Made by a program: the position numbers and the translations under genes
Origin: Cafeteria roenbergensis
Lineage: Eukaryota > Sar > Bigyra > Bicosoecida > Cafeteriaceae
Length of the DNA stretch: 64,000 nucleotides
Assembly: GCA_008330645.1 (NCBI GenBank)
Contig: VLTN01000083.1
Coordinates: 62,001-126,000, forward strand
Reading direction: 5' to 3'
Shown: positions 1-10,013 of the stretch, in pieces
Numbering within the stretch: position 1 is the first letter of the stretch
Layout: every line of letters begins with the position of its first letter
The notes under the pieces: generated by a model
The model's input: the letters and a program-made list of their open reading frames with translations, nothing else
What the model was told of the DNA's origin: nothing
Databases searched by the model: none

Positions 1-1
1 G

Positions 2-976
2 GTGCTGTACCCGCTGGCCATCAGCGAGGCCAGGGAAACCGGCGCCCCGGCCGGCGGGGAGGCCGCGGCGGCCGCTGGCAGCAACGGCGGCGGCGAGTGC
101 GTGGGGCTGCTGGGGTCGCTGTTCCAGCAGCGGCTCGTCGGCGCGGCCCTCTACCTCGCAGGGGGCGCTGCCTACTCCGCGCTGGTGGCGGGCATGGCGC
201 CGTCCAGGTTCTACGGAAGGCTCCTGCCTGCCGCCGGCCTCCTGCTGGCCTGCGTGGCCGCCACGGCGCTAATCCCGGGGCGGAGTGCCACCGTGTCGGC
301 GGCCACGCTGGCGGTGCTGGACGTGTCTGTCTATTACGCGGGGCAGTTCGGCACGTGGCTGGTGGCGGCGTCAGTGCCGTCGGCAGTGTATGGCTTCGTC
401 CAGATGGTTGTCGGCGTGATGCTGGCGCTGGAGGGGGTGGCGGCGGCCGGGCTGCTGGACACGCTTCGGATCGAGCATGCGCCGCTGGTGCTGATGGTGG
501 TGGCGCTGCTGCTGCTGGCGGCAGTGGCTGGCCTGCAGACCTCTTGCGTCGTCATCAGCGCGGCGGAGGCGGAGGGCGCTGCCGCCGGTGTGTCTGCCGG
601 CGGAACGTCGCGCCGCGGCGGCGGCGACGACGGCGGGGAGGGGGGCCTGCTTGGGAGGCCCCCAGAGGGCCCCGACGGCCCAATGAGCCGCCGAAGGGTC
701 ACCGGTCGCAGGGGCGGGGCCGCTGCTGCCGACGCTGCTGGCAGAGCCGGGCGAGCCACCAGCGACAGCAGCGGCCCCGCCGACGTCGGCTGGGGGGGCC
801 TCGAGCTGGCGGCTCTGCCGCAGCTGGAGCAGGACGCCGGCACGGCGGAGGGAATCCGCGCCGCGTTCGAGGGCGAGGGCGCCGCCCGCTCGACGCTGGG
901 CGTGGCCGAGACGGCGGAGGAAGGGGGCGCCCGCGGCGCTCGGTCTCACAGCGGCTACGACGGGGTGGGCTTTTGA
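2..976 (+). CDS. Multi-pass membrane protein, C-terminal part (5' end outside window)
   Basis: The frame is already open at the left edge and ends in TGA at 974-976. There is no ATG near the edge (the first codon is GTG), so this is the 3' part of a longer gene. The visible 324 residues hold about five hydrophobic stretches, near residues 45-66, 74-92, 98-122, 125-152 and 160-182. The last 135 residues are a soluble Gly/Ala/Arg/Glu-rich tail, probably cytosolic. The spacing of the helices would suit the second half of a major-facilitator-type transporter, but I see no diagnostic motif and do not assign a substrate. The next gene lies downstream on the same strand after about 520 bases. Confidence 0.6.
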   Translation: MLYPLAISEARETGAPAGGEAAAAAGSNGGGECVGLLGSLFQQRLVGAALYLAGGAAYSALVAGMAPSRFYGRLLPAAGLLLACVAATALIPGRSATVSAATLAVLDVSVYYAGQFGTWLVAASVPSAVYGFVQMVVGVMLALEGVAAAGLLDTLRIEHAPLVLMVVALLLLAAVAGLQTSCVVISAAEAEGAAAGVSAGGTSRRGGGDDGGEGGLLGRPPEGPDGPMSRRRVTGRRGGAAAADAAGRAGRATSDSSGPADVGWGGLELAALPQLEQDAGTAEGIRAAFEGEGAARSTLGVAETAEEGGARGARSHSGYDGVGF

Positions 977-1496
977 TTGGCATGTGGCCGGGGCGTGTGC
1001 GGGCGCGCACGCAGCGGCGAATGCCTTGCTGGTGGGCGCCGTGGCTGTCGTGCCAGCGCACGGCAGCGAGTAGCCACGCTCGCGTAGCCGCCTGGTCTGC
1101 CCTCGCCTGTGGTGTGTGGTTGTGATCGGTGGTCGACCGACTGCGCCTGCGATTTCAAGCGCACGCGCACGCGCAAAGGCAAGCGCAAGCGCAAGGGCGA
1201 ATGGCCAAAGCGAGCGACCCGGGCAAGGCCGCGTCAGACTCAGGTCGGCACCGCGGCGGCCCTGGCAGGGCACGGAAAGGGCGTGTGCCTGTTTATGCTG
1301 GACGCGCGCATGGGCCCAGGGGCGGCCCCCAGGGCCTGCGCCCGAGCCCAAGGAGCGCGTGCGGGCGCGAGGCCGCGGCTCTGCCGGCGTTGGTCAACCG
1401 CCCACCCGCCACTTGCGGCAGCCCGCGGGGGTGTCAGGGCGCGACCCCATCCGCGCCAGCGGGCCGTGGCGCGCTGGCAAGGGCCCCTTTGCAGCG
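977..1496 (+). other. Intergenic / 5' leader region
   Basis: This 520-base stretch lies between the membrane protein stop and the ATG chosen for the next gene. The frame of the downstream gene is open back to about 1116, so an earlier start cannot be excluded. The reading there is Arg/Ala/Pro-rich and looks like translated GC-rich leader. A short imperfect GCGCAAGCGCAAG-type repeat lies at about 1158-1200. I see no RNA gene. Confidence 0.4.
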
Positions 1497-4400
1497 ATGG
1501 ACAATGTGGGGCTGGCCGATGACATGGCGCGCCTGCGCAGAGGGGAGGCAGCCGTTCGCCAGCGCATCGCCGCGCGGCAACAGCAGGCCTCCGCGGCCCG
1601 CACCGCGTCCCATCAGCGAGCCCGTGAGCTCAGCGCCCGGATGTGGTCAGCGAAGGCTGCTGAGGGCGTGGGGGTGCGCGGGAGGACCGTGTCTGCGGCG
1701 TTGTTGGCCACCGGGGGCCGGCTGGACCCGGCGCGCGCCGCGCAAGAGGATGCGTTCAGGGAGGAGGCCTGCTGGCGCTCGGCCGCGAGTTTGGGCATTT
1801 CGTCGCTCCCGCCGTCGGCTGCGGCGGCAGCGGCTGCACCAGCTCCGGCCGGGACATCAGCAACACCGCCAGCCGTGGCAACAGCAGCGTCCGCAGCTCC
1901 AGCTCCAGCCGGGCCGCCGCCGGCAGAGCCCCCGCTCGGCCCTGCCTCTGGTGCCCATCCCGACCCCGCCACCCACGCCGCCCATGCGCGAAACCGCTGG
2001 GATACGCCCGGCGCCTCGCCTGCCATGGCAGCCACCGCCCACGCCGCCCACGCGCGAAACCGCTGGGATACGCCCGGCGCCTCGCCTGCCATGGCAGCCA
2101 CCGCCCACGCCGCCCACGCGCGAAACCGCTGGGATACGCCCGGCGCCTCGCCTGCCATGGCAGCCACCGCCCAGGCCGCCAACCTGCTGCAGCCGAGGAG
2201 GAGCTCTGCCGTGAGGGCGCGGATCGGCCCGCTTCGCCGCGCTGTGGCCACGCGCAGGGCGCTGCAGCTGGTCGAGGCGGCTGCGGCCGACGTCCGAGCC
2301 GCGAGAGATGCGCTGACGTCGGCAGAGCTGTCGCGACGGCGCGACGAAGTGGAGGGGCGTGTCGCCCCCGCGACCCAAGGCTCTGCCGAGGATCTGACGG
2401 ATGTGGTGTCGCGGTGGAAGTCTCTCAGCGCCGCGTGTGACTCGGTGGTGACTGCGTTGCGACTCGCACTTGACCGATGGGACGACGGCGGAGACGCGAC
2501 ATGTCTTCTTCCAGCAGAGTGGACGGGACTCATCGCGGAGCCGGGGGATCATTTGTCCGAGGGACCCGCAGCCGATCGACAGCAGCAGCAGCAGCAGCAG
2601 CGGCAGCAGCAGCAGCAGCAGCAGCAGCAAGTGCAGCCGCCAACCCGGCCGCAGCGGCAGTTTCAACCGCAGCTGCCAACCGGCGATCATCGGCCCAGCG
2701 GCGCCGTGGACGGTCGCCAGCGGCCAGCAGTCGCGGCCGCAACAGAAGCCGCAGTGGCTGCTGCTGTGCGCGCGGCTGTGGCGTCAGTGTGGCGCGAGAT
2801 CGCAGCTGCTGCCGGCAGCGTTGCGACGGCGGGGAACTCACTTCGCACTTCGGCAGAGCGCGTCGTGAAGGAGGCGGCAGCTCTGCCGCAGCGCCAGCGG
2901 GGGCTGCGCGAGGTGGGGCCGGTGGCGGGCAGACCAGCCGCCAGCGACTCCCCCGAACCGGCCAGCCGAGGGGGAGAGTCGGGGCGTCACGAGGCCGGGG
3001 CTTCTGCCGATCTGGCCTGGGGCGGAACCGCCGAAACTGTGTCGTCTCCCAGTGGCAGCGACAGTCCGGTCACCATGTCGGCTCTGCGCGCGGCGGAGGG
3101 GTTCGCGGCCGCCTCATCAGACCCTTCCATTCCAGCAGAGCCAAGCGTTCTGGACAGCCCGACTGATGCTGCTGTGACCGGCGGCAGGCCTGCCCGTGAT
3201 GGCGGCTCGTTTTGGAAGCTTGTTGAGGATAGCCAGCGAAGCGCATCGGAACAATTTGAGGCCGCCAAGACGACCAAGCGGCAGCGGTTTCACGTGGCGG
3301 CCAGGGCGGCGGAGGCTGCGTTGAAGGAGGCGGGTGTGTCCACAGACTGGATCGCCGCCCGAGGCGGGGCCACCGTCGCCCTCGCAGCTCTGCAGGGGGC
3401 GGCGCTGCAGCTCTGCGCACCCACTTCGGCGATGAAGGGCGATCCTGCCAGCGTTGATGCGTGGATGGCGGGACTGCGAGTGGCAGGAGCCAGTTCGGTC
3501 CGCCATCTCGACGACATCACGTCTCTCGATGAGAAGGAGTGTTGGTCGTTGGCTGACTCGCTTCCGATGGACGCCACATCGATCGGACTCCGCAGAGCAG
3601 CAGCCCCAACCATCGGTCCAACCGCAGCAACCGCAACTACAACTTCAACTGCAACCTCGAGCAACGTGGACGAGTTGGAGCAAGCTGCGGTGCGGCTGGC
3701 GTCGGCGCGCGAAGTGGCCGTTCGGCGGTTTCGCCGCCTGGTAGGAAGGATTCATCGGAAGTGGCAGAGGTCAGTGCCGTCGTTTCGCGACGGCGGCCGT
3801 GCGGAAACGGCCGGTGGCAGTGGCCGTCACGCCGCGGCGGCGGTTTCGCGGGAAGACGCTGCTGCCGTCGCGCTGGCGGTTCATCGGATCCGGTCGATGA
3901 CGGTGTTTGCGATTGAAGCGGTCGTGGCCTGGCAAGACGCCGCCGAGGCGTTGCGCCACGGGTCGGAGGTGGAGGAGTCGCTCACTGGCTCTGCCCTTGG
4001 CGCGGGGGAACCGTCGACGTCTGCTCTGACTCCGCAGGGAAGTGTTGCGTCCCTCTCGTCGACGTCCGCGTCGCTCAAGTCGCGTCGCCCGGATGGAAGG
4101 GTCATTGGCGCCGAAGTGGATGCGCAGAGCCGCAGCCTGGATTCCGGCTCTGCCAGGTACGTGGTGCGGATGTTGGTCCCCGGGGAGCGACTTTGGCGGG
4201 CGTTGCCGGAGCCCCGACCGCCGGGAGTGACCACGGCGCCGGGGCCCCCCGTTCCGGGCCCCAGGGCCACCAACGCGGTATACCTCGGAACGTTCGGCTC
4301 GGAGGCAGCAGCCTTGCGGCGATACGACCTGGCACGGGAGGCGGCGGCGGCCAAGGCCGGCATACCCGCCTCTGCAGTCGGCAGAGCCACTTTGTGGCCG

Positions 4401-7400
4401 CTTCCGCGGCGGCGGGACGCGGCCGGGAGGGCTCTTCCTGCGGCATACCTGCTTCAGTCTCCGGGGTTGCCGTTGGAGGACGTTGAGGCGGCGGCGCGCA
4501 GGCTGGGGACAGCGCGGGGCGCCGACGAGGCGCGGCCGCCGTTCCGGTGGCGGGGCCAGCCCTGGGTGGAGACGCTGTCAGCTGACACCGCGTTCCTGGG
4601 GGCCTGCGCGCCGCTTGCTGCGGCGCTGGCCGTGGCTGACGTCGACCCTGCTGGCAACCCCCTGCTTCTGTCGGCAGAGCTGCGAAGTGCCATGGCGGCG
4701 GGGTCGGGGGTGCGCCGTCGCGGCCGGCTCATATTCGAGCGATCCGGAAGGATTGGTGGCGTCGCGGCAGAGGCGGCAGAGGCTGCGGCAGAGCCCGAGG
4801 CGGCTGCCGCCGTCGCTGCGGCAGAGGCTGTCATGGCGTCGCTGCTACGTCGAGCGGAGGCGGAGGACGCGGAGTATGCGGAGTTTCACCCAGCAGAGCT
4901 CGGTGTCTCCGCCAACGCGGAAGGGTCGGTTGCAGGATCCCACTTCGGCTCTGCCAATGTTGACGTCCAACCGAGTTTGTCAAGCATGGCAGAGCTTCGT
5001 CGGCATGGGCAAGCTGACTCGCCAGTGATGGGCGAGCGATTGGCCGGTGACTTGACTCGGCTCGACGACGGCTCAGCGTGCTTCCCCGCCGCGGCTCTGC
5101 CGTCCGGTCGCCACGATCTCGCCAGTCCTTCGCAACCTGGCTTCGGAGTCAGCTTCCAGGGCCCAGCAAGCGGTTTCGCGAGCGGTTTCGCGGCCGGTTT
5201 CGCGGGTGTACCTCTGGGTGTGAGCGGCGCCGTCAGCACCGGCAGCACCGCGAGCGCTGTTGACGTCGGCCGCGGCCACCGTGGCTATGGGGACGGGGCG
5301 AGTGATGACGGCGCCAGCTCAGGTGATGGCATCGTGACGCCTCGGCCATCGCTCGACCATCACGACGAGATGGCAGAGGGTGACCACCACCTCCCGACCG
5401 ACTTTCACAGTCAACTGCAACAGCAACTGCAACTGCAACCGCCGGTGTCCTGGGCCTGGCTCGGGGCCCCGAACGGAGTCGTTCGCGAAGTGAGCCTCGC
5501 ACCCGGGGTCACTGGGATCGAGTGGCGCGGTTTCACGGCCCCGTCCCCCGCTGCCCCGCTGGAGGCCAAGACCCAGTCGGCGTTCGCTACGCTCGCGTTT
5601 GCGCCCCCGGTGCTGTCCCGCGACACCGCTGGGGTGTCTGCGGGTCCTGACCGGCTCTCGGCGGATCGATTCGCCGAGCGCCTCGGCTCTTCCCAGGGGC
5701 GGCGGCTTCCATCCATGTCATCGACAAGAATGCTTCGCAGCGCAGCCAGCCGCACGTCTGGACCCCATCAAAGATCTATCATGGCGACATCATCAGCGCG
5801 TCCGCCACCTTCCCGCGGCTGGCCACGGGAAGCACCCATCCAGTCTTCGTTCGGGAGACGAAGGGTCGCTGGCGAAACCGCGTGCGTCGTGCAGCTGTGG
5901 CGTGTCGCCAGGGCCGACGCCTGGTTTCAACGCCAGCTTGAGCTTGGCAGAGCTGCGCGGAAGCAGGCGATGGCTCTGCCGGGCGAAGTGGAGGCGCCTG
6001 ACGAAGTGAGTGATGCCATCGGTAGAGCGGTTGCAGAGGCAGTGGCAGCAGCCGTGGCAGCAGCCGACGACTCAGGAGACGACGACTCAGGAGACGACGA
6101 CGACAACGGGGGCGGCGGCGGCGGCGTTGCCGACAGTTTGGCCGATGCTGGCTGTGGGTCAGCCGGCGATGGGTCAGCTGGCGTCGTCGTTGGTGACGGG
6201 AGTGGGAGCGCCGGGATACGATCAGCTGACAATCAGCTGACAACGGAGGGTGTTCGCGCTCTTCCTAGTCGCGGCGACGTCGTGCCGAGCCCGCCGGGGC
6301 GGCCGACAGGCAGCGAGCTGACGCTGGTGGCTCGCAGCGGCGGCGACGGTGCAGCCGCCACCGACCACGCCGGCTCTGCCAGGGAGCCTCCGGTGGCCGG
6401 TGTCCACGATACGCGGGCGGTCGATCGACCAACCCAGTTCCTTGCCAAGTCGCTGCGCGAAACCGCGCGCGACGCATCTCGACCGAGCGGCGGCGCTGTC
6501 AACTCGGACTCTGAGGCGTCGACGTCCGACACCGCAACGGACAGCTCGGCGTCGTCGTCCAATGTGTCCTTCGTGGGCGAGCCCGTGATGCGGGCGGCAT
6601 TAACGACAGGCTGGGCCGGCGCCGGGAGGGCGCGACGGAAACTCGAGCGAGCGACGCGGAAGACGACGCGGCTGGAACGAGCTGCTGCCGCCCCGGCGGC
6701 GGCTGACCTGGAAGGATCGTCTGGAAGGATTCGGAGGGAGGCGTTGCGTCAGCAGCGGCTGCGGCGCGCGGCCCGGGCGGCGAAGCGTCACCGCCGGCGA
6801 CAGGCCGCTGAGCTGGCGCGGAAGGCAGCCCGGGGGGGGTCTGACCCCGCGGCAGTGTTCGCGTCGGCTCTGCTTGGGGAGGACGCAACTGCGATCGACC
6901 AAGACCTGAGCGAGGATCAAAGCCAGTTTGACGAGTGGATGGGGGCCTCGCGGGCGGTTTCGCGTCAGGCACGCGTCGTCACGGCAGAGCTCTCCAGGTC
7001 GGCGGGGGCCGTTACCACCGTCACGGTTGAGCTTCCGCAGTCGACGTCCGACGTCGGCCTCGGTTTCGTCGACCCGCGCCCTGGGTCAGTGTGGAGGATG
7101 GAAGGACTGGCAGCGCCGACGTCCGACTTCTCGTCGACGTCGGCGTCGCTTGGGATGCACCCCACAGGGCGCCGCACCCGCGAGTGGGCTTACAGAGCCA
7201 CCAGCCAGCAGCGGGCGGAGCAAGCGGCCTCTGACGAGGCGCATATCCGTCGTGCCCTGGCCAGAGCCGCGGCTGCGGCGGCTTGGCGGGGCGGCGGCTC
7301 CACCCGGCTGCGGCGGCTGCTGCGTCGCGCGCGGCCGTTCGAGGGCCACAGACCGCTGGTGGCGGCTGCGGCCAGAGCGGCCAGGGTCGAAAGGGCGCGA

Positions 7401-10013
7401 AACCGCCTGAAGTGGGACGCGGCAACGGAAATTCAACGAATCGCCCGAGGCCGGCAGGCGCGAAACCGCGTCGCAGCAATGGGGTTCATGGCATCCGTGT
7501 CCCTGAAACCGCCAGAGCCAGATCTTGCCAGCCACGCCGCGCTGCAAGCCTCTGGACGTCGGCAGACCAAGGAGCGTTGTCCCCACTCAACGCATGAGGC
7601 ATGCTCTGCCACAGCTGCGTCGGGCTCTGCCAATGTTCGTGCTCGAGAAGCGGCTCTGCGTGCCTGCAGAGCCAGCTGGGTCAGTGACATTGTACGCCGA
7701 GTCGTGATGGACAACGGCACTGAAGGGCAGAGCAAGCCACAGGGCGGTTTCACGCCTGTCAGTGGCGAGTCTCCGCTCCATCAGGTCGATGACGCTGCGG
7801 TCGGACCTGGGTCGTTCTCGGGGTCACCTACAACTCAGCCAGGAGATGTCGCCGTATCGGGCCGTGAAACCGCTGGCCAGCGCGGGACCATGGCAGCTGA
7901 CCGCGTCCAACGCGAAGACTGTCACCGCAGCGACCGGGTCACAGGGGACCAGGAGGACTGCGGTTTCGCCGCTGACGCCACAGACGCCGCTTATGCCGCA
8001 GACGCCACAGACGCCCCTGATTTGAGCGTTCCCGCAGCCGGCTCTGCCGCAACGGATTGCGGCGGCGCGGGCGGGCGGCTCGGCCATGCCTGGCAGCCCT
8101 CGTCGGCGTCGTCTCTCGTGAACGAAGTGGCTCTGCAATCCTTCCGTTCGGGAGACGCTTCGCATCGGTCCTCCCTCGCCCAGGCGGCGCACGTCGTGAT
8201 GGGGAGCGGTCGGTCAGATGGAGATCACGCGCCAGTCACCGGTCGCTCAGGTGCCTGTCAGTCGGGTGCCGACGCGGGTGGCTTCGAACCAACGTCGAGT
8301 CCGGCTCTGCCTGTGTCGGCTCTGCCACCGGGTCGCACACCGAGCAATGCACACTTCACTGCAGAGCTGGATTCCGTCTGCGAGCGAGCGGCGCAGCGAG
8401 CGGCGGCGGCAGCGGCGGCGGCGGCTGCTGGGCGGCAGACGGCGGCGGCGCTGGCTGCAGCCCGCAGGGCGGCCGCGGCAGAGGCGTCAATGGCGCAGCA
8501 ACGGTGGTTCCGAGCCACCGTTGCGCTGGCGGCGGCCCAGGCAGAGCAGGCCGAGTGGGCGGCTCTGCCAGCCCCGCCGACGCCAGCGGTGGCGCGGCGC
8601 CTCGACTCGTCGCAGGCGTTCGATCGGCGGCTGCAGGGCTCAGACATGGGGTTGGCGCGAAACCGCCGGCGGGCGGAGGCAGAGCTGCAGAGCGCTGAGA
8701 CGGCACGCGCGGCCGCGCTCAAGGCCGCTGGCAGAGCCGAGGCTGCCGCCGCTGCGGCCGCGGCTGCCGCTGCCGACTCGGAACGGCGGGCGTCGTCTGT
8801 GGCGGCGTGGGCAACCAGAGTTGCTCGCGTCGTCCGGGGACTGGGTCGTGATGTCGATACGACCGACGGACGGTCAGAGCCATCGACGGCAGAGCTCGAC
8901 GCAACCAGCGTCAGGCCCACGCTCGCTGTGTCGGAGGTCACGGGGTCCAGCAGCACGCCGTCCCCGCCCGATCAACGGGACCACGCCAGGGTCGGACGCC
9001 TTGCCACGCCCAATGCGGCCCCAGTCTTGACCGCGTTCCTAGAGCTCAAGGCGGCGGACGCGCGATGGTTCCGGGCAGAGCCACTTCCCCTGCCCAAGAC
9101 AACGTGTGATGTGCTGGTGATGGCCGCGGGATCGGCCTGGCTGCGGGCAACTGGCTTGCTTTCCCGCGAGGTCACGGCTCTACCGGCCACTTCGACGGAG
9201 CACCACCAATGCGGCTCTGCCTGCGACGAGTCGCTGGAAGTGAGCAGCTGCTCAACGGTCAGCGGTTTCGCGCCCGTTTCGCGGCTGTGGTCGTGGGCTC
9301 CGGCTGCCGAGTCGGGCGCCGACGGTGGCGGCTGGGAGGCTGCCGAGGCTGCCGAGGCTACCGAGGCGAAGGGCTCTGCATCTGGCTCTGCATCTGGCTC
9401 TGCCGTGCTGACTGCAAGCGGTGCAACAGGTGCAGGGATGGCCCCTCCCTGCGGCGGCGCGGCGGCCGGCGTGGTGCGTGTGTGGCGTGTGTCCGGCTGG
9501 GTCGAGCGTAGCTGTGCGACCGGCGAAGCGGTCGGTTTCGCCGCTGAGCTAGTTGTTGGCCCGCACGTGGTCCGGGGGTCCTGGTCGATCGATCTGCTTC
9601 GCCGCGGGCCGCGTCGGCTGTGTGGAGACACGTCTGGCGGAGAGGACGGGGCGCCGTGTTCGAGGCAGCGCGGAGGCGCTGGGGTTGCCGGCGCTGGCGC
9701 GGGCGCTGGGGTTGCCGGCGCTGGCGCGGGCGCTGGGGTTGCTGGTGACGCGAGCGCCTTGCTTGAATCCGCGGCTGCAGGGCTGATGTCGAGCCTTCGT
9801 CTGACCTCCCTGGCCGCGTTCGACGCCCACGATATGGGGCCCGGGCTGGCGGCCGCTGAGGTGTCCGGGCCTCAGCCAAGGCCAGTGCAGCCGGTGGTGG
9901 GGGATGCTGTCTCCGCGTCGGGCAGCTGCCGCCTTGTTCCAGCCCTGGCATTCGTCCGCCGGCCGTCGGTCACATCGCAATCGGCCCGTGAGATGCAACG
10001 CCAGCATTTGTGA
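1497..10013 (+). CDS. Giant Ala/Ser/Arg-rich disordered protein with IQ motif and AP2-like patch
   Basis: This is an uninterrupted frame of about 2,838 residues from the ATG at 1497 (MDNVGLADDMARLRRGEAAV). I prefer that start to the open leader upstream because acidic and hydrophobic residues first appear there. Most of the protein is low-complexity Ala, Ser, Gly and Arg. Visible units, in order, are three 22-residue repeats (about 1970-2180), a polyglutamine tract (about 2580-2630), an AP2-like patch reading VYLGTFGSEAAALRRYDLA (about 4275-4335), basic Arg-rich helices (6620-6830), an IQ-like calmodulin-binding motif EIQRIARGRQARNR (about 7428-7470), long Ala-rich helices that may form coiled coil (8380-8800), and a Gly-Ala-Val repeat (about 9672-9745). 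No enzyme signature was found. The AP2 resemblance rests on one short stretch and may be chance; the IQ motif is firmer. A scaffold or calmodulin-linked role is only inference. The coding DNA is packed with two recurring short words (see findings). Confidence 0.6.
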   Translation: MDNVGLADDMARLRRGEAAVRQRIAARQQQASAARTASHQRARELSARMWSAKAAEGVGVRGRTVSAALLATGGRLDPARAAQEDAFREEACWRSAASLGISSLPPSAAAAAAAPAPAGTSATPPAVATAASAAPAPAGPPPAEPPLGPASGAHPDPATHAAHARNRWDTPGASPAMAATAHAAHARNRWDTPGASPAMAATAHAAHARNRWDTPGASPAMAATAQAANLLQPRRSSAVRARIGPLRRAVATRRALQLVEAAAADVRAARDALTSAELSRRRDEVEGRVAPATQGSAEDLTDVVSRWKSLSAACDSVVTALRLALDRWDDGGDATCLLPAEWTGLIAEPGDHLSEGPAADRQQQQQQQRQQQQQQQQQVQPPTRPQRQFQPQLPTGDHRPSGAVDGRQRPAVAAATEAAVAAAVRAAVASVWREIAAAAGSVATAGNSLRTSAERVVKEAAALPQRQRGLREVGPVAGRPAASDSPEPASRGGESGRHEAGASADLAWGGTAETVSSPSGSDSPVTMSALRAAEGFAAASSDPSIPAEPSVLDSPTDAAVTGGRPARDGGSFWKLVEDSQRSASEQFEAAKTTKRQRFHVAARAAEAALKEAGVSTDWIAARGGATVALAALQGAALQLCAPTSAMKGDPASVDAWMAGLRVAGASSVRHLDDITSLDEKECWSLADSLPMDATSIGLRRAAAPTIGPTAATATTTSTATSSNVDELEQAAVRLASAREVAVRRFRRLVGRIHRKWQRSVPSFRDGGRAETAGGSGRHAAAAVSREDAAAVALAVHRIRSMTVFAIEAVVAWQDAAEALRHGSEVEESLTGSALGAGEPSTSALTPQGSVASLSSTSASLKSRRPDGRVIGAEVDAQSRSLDSGSARYVVRMLVPGERLWRALPEPRPPGVTTAPGPPVPGPRATNAVYLGTFGSEAAALRRYDLAREAAAAKAGIPASAVGRATLWPLPRRRDAAGRALPAAYLLQSPGLPLEDVEAAARRLGTARGADEARPPFRWRGQPWVETLSADTAFLGACAPLAAALAVADVDPAGNPLLLSAELRSAMAAGSGVRRRGRLIFERSGRIGGVAAEAAEAAAEPEAAAAVAAAEAVMASLLRRAEAEDAEYAEFHPAELGVSANAEGSVAGSHFGSANVDVQPSLSSMAELRRHGQADSPVMGERLAGDLTRLDDGSACFPAAALPSGRHDLASPSQPGFGVSFQGPASGFASGFAAGFAGVPLGVSGAVSTGSTASAVDVGRGHRGYGDGASDDGASSGDGIVTPRPSLDHHDEMAEGDHHLPTDFHSQLQQQLQLQPPVSWAWLGAPNGVVREVSLAPGVTGIEWRGFTAPSPAAPLEAKTQSAFATLAFAPPVLSRDTAGVSAGPDRLSADRFAERLGSSQGRRLPSMSSTRMLRSAASRTSGPHQRSIMATSSARPPPSRGWPREAPIQSSFGRRRVAGETACVVQLWRVARADAWFQRQLELGRAARKQAMALPGEVEAPDEVSDAIGRAVAEAVAAAVAAADDSGDDDSGDDDDNGGGGGGVADSLADAGCGSAGDGSAGVVVGDGSGSAGIRSADNQLTTEGVRALPSRGDVVPSPPGRPTGSELTLVARSGGDGAAATDHAGSAREPPVAGVHDTRAVDRPTQFLAKSLRETARDASRPSGGAVNSDSEASTSDTATDSSASSSNVSFVGEPVMRAALTTGWAGAGRARRKLERATRKTTRLERAAAAPAAADLEGSSGRIRREALRQQRLRRAARAAKRHRRRQAAELARKAARGGSDPAAVFASALLGEDATAIDQDLSEDQSQFDEWMGASRAVSRQARVVTAELSRSAGAVTTVTVELPQSTSDVGLGFVDPRPGSVWRMEGLAAPTSDFSSTSASLGMHPTGRRTREWAYRATSQQRAEQAASDEAHIRRALARAAAAAAWRGGGSTRLRRLLRRARPFEGHRPLVAAAARAARVERARNRLKWDAATEIQRIARGRQARNRVAAMGFMASVSLKPPEPDLASHAALQASGRRQTKERCPHSTHEACSATAASGSANVRAREAALRACRASWVSDIVRRVVMDNGTEGQSKPQGGFTPVSGESPLHQVDDAAVGPGSFSGSPTTQPGDVAVSGRETAGQRGTMAADRVQREDCHRSDRVTGDQEDCGFAADATDAAYAADATDAPDLSVPAAGSAATDCGGAGGRLGHAWQPSSASSLVNEVALQSFRSGDASHRSSLAQAAHVVMGSGRSDGDHAPVTGRSGACQSGADAGGFEPTSSPALPVSALPPGRTPSNAHFTAELDSVCERAAQRAAAAAAAAAAGRQTAAALAAARRAAAAEASMAQQRWFRATVALAAAQAEQAEWAALPAPPTPAVARRLDSSQAFDRRLQGSDMGLARNRRRAEAELQSAETARAAALKAAGRAEAAAAAAAAAAADSERRASSVAAWATRVARVVRGLGRDVDTTDGRSEPSTAELDATSVRPTLAVSEVTGSSSTPSPPDQRDHARVGRLATPNAAPVLTAFLELKAADARWFRAEPLPLPKTTCDVLVMAAGSAWLRATGLLSREVTALPATSTEHHQCGSACDESLEVSSCSTVSGFAPVSRLWSWAPAAESGADGGGWEAAEAAEATEAKGSASGSASGSAVLTASGATGAGMAPPCGGAAAGVVRVWRVSGWVERSCATGEAVGFAAELVVGPHVVRGSWSIDLLRRGPRRLCGDTSGGEDGAPCSRQRGGAGVAGAGAGAGVAGAGAGAGVAGDASALLESAAAGLMSSLRLTSLAAFDAHDMGPGLAAAEVSGPQPRPVQPVVGDAVSASGSCRLVPALAFVRRPSVTSQSAREMQRQHL
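1970..2185 (+). repeat. 66-bp tandem repeat, about 3 copies, in coding sequence
   Basis: Three near-perfect 66-base units start around 1988, 2054 and 2120 (position of the shared GCGAAACCGC word). Each encodes 22 residues including ARNRWDTPGASPAMAATA. The period is a multiple of three, so the frame of the large gene is kept. Near identity of the units implies recent duplication or homogenisation. Confidence 0.9.
2577..2632 (+). repeat. CAG-type microsatellite (polyglutamine)
   Basis: A run of CAG/CAA codons broken by one CGG encodes about seventeen residues, nearly all Gln, inside the large disordered protein. It is followed by a Gln/Pro-rich stretch. In the other + frames the tract reads as polySer or polyAla. 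Confidence 0.85.
9672..9745 (+). repeat. 27-bp tandem repeat in coding sequence
   Basis: The unit GGCGCTGGGGTTGCCGGCGC plus seven bases occurs about 2.6 times in tandem near the 3' end of the large disordered-protein gene. It encodes Gly-Ala-Gly-Val-Ala repeats and keeps frame. Confidence 0.8.

Noticed and set aside
371-1351. - strand Arg/Ala/His-rich frames over the first 1.4 kb
   Set aside because: They lie opposite a frame with clear membrane helices and have no hydrophobic or domain structure of their own.
1116-1496. Upstream extension of the disordered-protein gene to the first open codon
   Set aside because: The extension is Arg/Ala/Pro-rich like unselected GC-rich DNA; the ATG at 1497 is a more natural start, though transcript data would settle it.
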